DNA from: an uncultured Mycoplasmatota bacterium
GTDB taxonomy: Bacteria; Bacillota_I; Bacilli_A; RF39; UBA660
NCBI GenBank assembly: GCA_937944975.1
Contig: CALEBF010000002.1
Location: 1-64,000, forward strand
Direction: 5' to 3'
Length of the DNA stretch: 64,000 nucleotides
The notes beneath the pieces are model-generated. The model saw only the letters and a list, made by a program, of their open reading frames with translations. It had not been told where the DNA came from and made no database searches. The translations under genes were made by a program, and so were the position numbers. Shown here one piece after another: positions 62,326-64,000 of the stretch (position 1 is its first letter; each line of letters begins with the position of its first letter).

Positions 62326-62892
62326 ATGGCATATATTAATCAGAATAAAAATTTAAAAGTTGCACTGATATCAACGGATGGAACAGTAAATACGTATTAC
62401 GATAAAGATTTTTGTGATGCGAGTGGAACTCCATGTGACATGCATTATGAAGTTATCTATGAGGCACTAAAAAAAGATTATGCAAGTAATACGAAGTTGA
62501 TAAAGAAAGCAAAGAAATGTCAAGGACAGAATATGGAGTTGATTCACTTGACATTAGATTATGGAATTGTAGTTATTTACGATACGACAAATTATCATAA
62601 CTATAGTCCTTATAAAGATCATACAGGAACGATGATGTTACCAGAAAAACCAGAAAAATTGCCACGAGCACAACAGATTGCACTTTTAAAACTTTCAAAA
62701 GAGTTGCCGATGAATGAAACAGGAAAAGAGTATAGTGCGGAAGATCACTTACCCTATGTTACTTATTCTTTGTTTCAAGTTGCTTATAGGGATAAAAAGA
62801 AAAGACCTGTTCAGATTGGTGATATCAACGATTTAGTTCGCGAGTTGACAGGAGAAAATTTAGAGCTTACAGATGGAGCAAAATCAAAATAG
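62326..62892 (+). CDS. Hypothetical protein, 188 residues
   Basis: The product starts MAYINQNKNLKVALISTDG and contains a Lys-rich middle and a block around TLDYGIVVIYDTTNYHNYSPYKD. No known family, signal or membrane segment. I start at ATG 62326, with AGAGGTG upstream, instead of the in-frame GTG at 62320. TTGATATAATAG supplies a likely -10. It ends at a terminator directly before dnaE. Confidence 0.55.
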   Translation: MAYINQNKNLKVALISTDGTVNTYYDKDFCDASGTPCDMHYEVIYEALKKDYASNTKLIKKAKKCQGQNMELIHLTLDYGIVVIYDTTNYHNYSPYKDHTGTMMLPEKPEKLPRAQQIALLKLSKELPMNETGKEYSAEDHLPYVTYSLFQVAYRDKKKRPVQIGDINDLVRELTGENLELTDGAKSK

Positions 62893-62916
62893 AGAGGGTT
62901 TCCTCTCTTTTGTTTT
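62891..62916 (+). terminator. Terminator before dnaE
   Basis: AGAGAGG-gttt-CCTCTCT then TTTGTTTT. Confidence 0.75.
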
Positions 62917-62946
62917 CCTGATATAATGAGAGTAGGAGGTGTCGAT

Positions 62947-64000
62947 ATGGTTCCACTTTATTTGAAAACAGAATATAGTTTGCTGGAAAGCATGATACGA
63001 ATTCCGGATCTCATTTCTTATGCAAAGGAACATCACATCGATACCCTTGCGATTACAGATTCGAATTTATATGGCGCGATGGAATTTTATCTAGCTTGTA
63101 AAAAGAACGATATCAAACCGATTATTGGTTTAGAAATCAAGTTCAATGATCTTCCATTTGTCGTTTATGCGAAATCGTATCGTGGATATCAGAGCTTATT
63201 AAAATTGAGTACGATTCAAAGTGAGAGAGCTCTTTCGATCGATGAAATAGAAATATATAGTGCGGATTTATTATGTATTGTACCGTTTGAAAGTAGTCCT
63301 CTATATCATCAACTTGATAAAATTTATCAGGATCTTTTTATCGGATACGAATCGAAAGATCAGAGAATGCAATTAAAAAAAGACAATGCTGTCTACATGA
63401 AACCGATCTATTATTTGACACAGGAAGACGAGAAATTTTATCCATACTTGATCGCAATTCGAAAAGGAATCTTACTAGAGGACGTGACAGATAAAAAAGA
63501 AGGCCATCGTCTTTTCCCAGAGATGAAGTACGATATATCATTTGAGATGGATCTTCATAATCATGAAAAAATCGAATTGTTATGTCAGTTTGAATTAGAA
63601 AAGGAAGAAAATTTACTTCCTATTTACGATTGTCCAAACGGATTAGACGCCTATTCTTATTTGAAGCAACTTTGCATTGAGGGTCTACGTCGTATTTTTG
63701 GTACAACTGTTAAGAAAGTGTATTTAGAGAGATTGAAATACGAGTTAGATACGATTCAAAAGATGGGCTTTTGCAATTATTTTCTCGTTGTTTGGGATTA
63801 TGTGAAATATGCGAAGGATCACGGAATTTTAGTTGGACCAGGTAGGGGAAGTGCAGCAGGATCTTTAGTATCTTACTGTCTTAATATCACGGATGTCGAT
63901 CCGATTCAATATGACCTTTTATTCGAACGTTTCCTGAATCCAGAACGTATTACAATGCCAGATATCGATATCGATTTTGAATATAACAGAAGAGAAGAAG
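62947..64000 (+). CDS. dnaE: DNA polymerase III alpha subunit DnaE (partial, runs off the end)
   Basis: The frame is open from ATG 62947 to the end of the window. The N-terminal PHP domain (LYLKTEYSLLESMIRIPDL, ITDSNLYGAMEFY) lacks some of the metal His residues, as in DnaE of low-GC Gram-positives. The polymerase core begins with GFCNYFLVVWDYVKYAK, VGPGRGSAAGSLVSYCL and the catalytic Asp segment PDIDIDFE. GGAGGTG is the ribosome-binding site; GATATAATG near 62920 is a likely -10. About 350 residues are visible of an enzyme of about 1000-1150. Separate from the PolC replicase. Confidence 0.95.
   Translation, partial: MVPLYLKTEYSLLESMIRIPDLISYAKEHHIDTLAITDSNLYGAMEFYLACKKNDIKPIIGLEIKFNDLPFVVYAKSYRGYQSLLKLSTIQSERALSIDEIEIYSADLLCIVPFESSPLYHQLDKIYQDLFIGYESKDQRMQLKKDNAVYMKPIYYLTQEDEKFYPYLIAIRKGILLEDVTDKKEGHRLFPEMKYDISFEMDLHNHEKIELLCQFELEKEENLLPIYDCPNGLDAYSYLKQLCIEGLRRIFGTTVKKVYLERLKYELDTIQKMGFCNYFLVVWDYVKYAKDHGILVGPGRGSAAGSLVSYCLNITDVDPIQYDLLFERFLNPERITMPDIDIDFEYNRREE

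Noticed and set aside
1..64000. CRISPR arrays, rRNA genes and insertion sequences
   Set aside because: No regularly spaced repeats, no rRNA-like sequence and no transposase gene with terminal inverted repeats were seen on either strand.

Overview
The window is a chromosome segment from a low-GC, anaerobic, spore-forming Bacillota. It is most likely a gut member of class Bacilli, but the rank is inferred from gene content only. Anaerobic metabolism is shown by pyruvate:ferredoxin oxidoreductase (nifJ) and pyruvate phosphate dikinase (ppdK). Sporulation is shown by sigH, a minor spore protein gene sspI with a sigma-G-like promoter, two tiny YjcZ-family genes behind a sigma-K-like promoter, and a spoVD/spoVE pair in the division cluster. 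TGA is used as a stop codon (for example at 14532, 22903 and 49370).

Layout. 1-1624: a RhuM gene and a broken small membrane gene lie between two 71-bp copies of the rbgA promoter. 1.6-7.7 kb: rbgA, mrnC, rlmB, sigH, nifJ. 7.8-19.1 kb: zinc-ribbon membrane proteins, sspI, lemA/DUF2207, a coat-like Met/Pro-rich protein, trmB, a row of envelope-type hypothetical genes, xerC/D and a beta-lactamase-fold gene. 19.3-29.2 kb: ppdK, a PfkB kinase, an Smr protein, two large anchored surface-type proteins and several lipoproteins. 29.3-34.7 kb: two tRNAs, cysK, cysS, a metallopeptidase, truB, prsA. 34.8-59.6 kb: sporulation micro-genes, a transglutaminase lipoprotein, then the cell wall/division cluster mraZ-rsmH-ftsL-pbpB-(Nudix pseudogene)-spoVD-mraY-spoVE/ftsW. 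59.7-64 kb: an AgrC-type kinase with an unusual regulator, two unknown genes and the start of dnaE.

The most notable object is a 14.9-kb, visibly more AT-rich integrative element (about 41706-56621) that splits spoVD inside the codons of its SxN active-site motif (Ser347-Cys348-Asn349). A large serine recombinase sits at its right end. A 4-bp GCAA is shared by both junctions, and removing one copy plus the element restores a 635-codon spoVD frame. SpoVD is needed only in the mother cell of known sporulators, so this looks like a skin-type spoVD-intervening element that could be excised during sporulation; excision is inferred, not shown.

The element's cargo is a ten-gene block that reads like a small biosynthetic cluster: LysR regulator, PHP phosphoesterase, nucleoside 2-deoxyribosyltransferase/CMP-hydrolase-like enzyme, radical SAM enzyme, GT-B-like glycosyltransferase, two DegT-type aminotransferases, two GNAT/Fem-like acyltransferases and a SAM methyltransferase. 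It is followed by an ABC-F ATPase and an APH(3')-like phosphotransferase. The enzyme classes match the cytosine-nucleoside antibiotic logic (blasticidin S, mildiomycin, gougerotin families): free the base from CMP, glycosylate it, decarboxylate by radical SAM, transaminate, then add amino acid and methyl groups, with ribosome protection as self-resistance. The product and the assignment are inference.
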